This document shows positions 6,030-6,386 of a DNA stretch of 6,386 nucleotides, in pieces. Below the pieces are notes generated by a model. It searched no databases, was not told the origin of the DNA, and worked only from the letters and a program-made list of their open reading frames with translations. The number at the start of each line of letters is the position of its first letter. Positions within the stretch are counted from its first letter, which is position 1. A program made the translations under genes and the position numbers. The stretch comes from Actinomycetes bacterium (GTDB lineage Bacteria; Actinomycetota; Actinomycetes; JAJYSQ01), in contig JAJYSQ010000108.1 of the NCBI GenBank assembly GCA_021793495.1, positions 1 through 6,386 on the forward strand. Reading direction: 5' to 3'.

Positions 6030-6100
6030 CCGTCTGGGGCCTCGCGGAGCCCGCGTGGGACCGGAGGGGGGAGTCCGCGTCGACCGGTCCGGCCAGACGG
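6030..6100. terminator. Structured convergent intergenic element, possible bidirectional terminator
   Basis: Between two converging genes, CCGTCTGG (6030-6037) pairs perfectly with CCAGACGG (6093-6100). Enclosed are a small hairpin (GGG-C-CTC, loop GCG, GAGCCC; 6037-6052) and a 7-bp stem GGACCGG (6058-6064) with CCGGTCC (6084-6090). Together they can form a three-way junction. A competing 7-bp pair, GACTCCC (6025-6031) with GGGAGTC (6069-6075), starts in the last codon of the dehydrogenase gene. No T run is present, which is common for actinobacterial terminators. The function is inferred from position. Confidence 0.4.
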
Positions 6101-6108
6101 ACGCGCAC

Positions 6109-6386
6109 CTAGCGGGGTCGGCGGACAGCCGACCGAGGCCCCGGTCGGCGCGGCCGTCCCGCACCACCGTTGCGCGGTCCCCGGTCGACGACGGGGGGTG
6201 CGGACGCCCGTGGGCGGGGCACCACCGGCGTGCCCGAGGTGGCGATCGTGCGGACGGCGGGATCACCCGGCTCGACCTTCGTGATCGTCGCCTGTACTCC
6301 GGCGGCCTCGTGCAACCGGCTCACCTCGCGGACCTGGTCCGGGCCTACGAGGGCGAGAACCGTGCCGCTGGCTCCGGCCCGGGCCG
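6109..6386 (-). CDS. DEAD-box RNA helicase, C-terminal end only
   Basis: 91 residues are visible, entering from the right edge and ending at a TAG at 6109-6111. They begin ARAGASGTVLALVGPDQVRE, where ARAG is the end of the helicase motif VI sequence HRxGRTARAG and GTVLALV is the next strand of the second RecA-like domain. The following LHEAAGVQATITKVEPGD is typical of RhlE/DeaD-like actinobacterial helicases. From about residue 47 the protein becomes a low-complexity basic tail rich in Arg, Pro and Gly, which in such helicases helps RNA binding. Most of the gene, with the ATP-binding motifs, is outside the window. It converges on the acyl-CoA dehydrogenase with an 82-nt gap. The GTG inside at 6324 is not a start, since helicase sequence continues upstream of it. 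Confidence 0.85.
   Translation of the reverse strand, partial: ARAGASGTVLALVGPDQVREVSRLHEAAGVQATITKVEPGDPAVRTIATSGTPVVPRPRASAPPVVDRGPRNGGAGRPRRPGPRSAVRRPR

Noticed and set aside
3990..6266. Minus-strand open frame of 758 codons opposite the acyl-CoA dehydrogenase and overlapping the MpaB-like gene
   Set aside because: The translation is low-complexity Arg/Pro/Gly/Ala sequence with no family motifs, and both real genes in the region have full motif sets. It is a product of high third-position GC.
1..6386. Mobile elements, CRISPR arrays, tRNA or rRNA genes, toxin-antitoxin or defence genes
   Set aside because: I looked for transposase motifs, terminal repeats, regularly spaced repeats and tRNA-like folds and saw none. 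Codon use and GC are uniform throughout.

Overview
The window is a stretch of high-GC actinobacterial chromosome. GC-rich codons, GTG starts, dense packing, a DUF3073 gene and a BldC-type regulator all point to Actinomycetota, probably a lineage related to the sporulating or filamentous orders. The genus cannot be named from the sequence alone. From memory, the order purF, purM, DUF3073, then bldC a little further on resembles the Streptomyces purF-purM-bldC neighbourhood; this was not checked by any search.

Layout. (1) Bases 2-2204 hold the end of a purine biosynthesis operon: the C-terminal two thirds of purF (amidophosphoribosyltransferase, first step of IMP synthesis) and a complete purM (AIR synthetase, fifth step). 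They are 22 nt apart and purM has a strong Shine-Dalgarno. (2) A small DUF3073 gene (2248-2433, minus) converges on purM. It has a good candidate promoter in a 191-nt divergent intergenic region that also carries a perfect 7-bp-arm palindrome. (3) A 293-residue conserved-looking protein of unknown function (2625-3506, plus) follows, possibly expressed from a leaderless transcript. (4) A 185-nt intergenic region with a perfect 10-bp dyad leads to bldC (3692-3958, plus), a small MerR-like helix-turn-helix regulator. (5) A DUF2236/MpaB-like putative heme oxygenase gene (3941-4783, minus) overlaps the 3' end of bldC by 18 bases. Divergent from it is a complete acyl-CoA dehydrogenase (4884-6026, plus) with the catalytic-base arrangement of the long-chain/isovaleryl type. 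(6) A convergent intergenic region of 82 nt has several nested inverted repeats. It is followed by the C-terminal tail of a DEAD-box RNA helicase (minus) that runs off the right edge.

How the parts relate. Only purF and purM clearly act together. BldC is a developmental regulator whose position beside purine genes may be ancestral and need not be functional. The MpaB-like protein and the acyl-CoA dehydrogenase share a promoter region and could both handle lipid-type substrates, but that is inference.

I found no mobile element, CRISPR array, tRNA, rRNA, toxin-antitoxin pair or defence cassette. This looks like an ordinary core-genome region. The items most worth a second look are the unknown 293-residue protein, the bldC upstream dyad, the palindrome over the DUF3073 promoter and the structured 6030-6100 intergenic element. 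I do not see convincing evidence for a new biological system.
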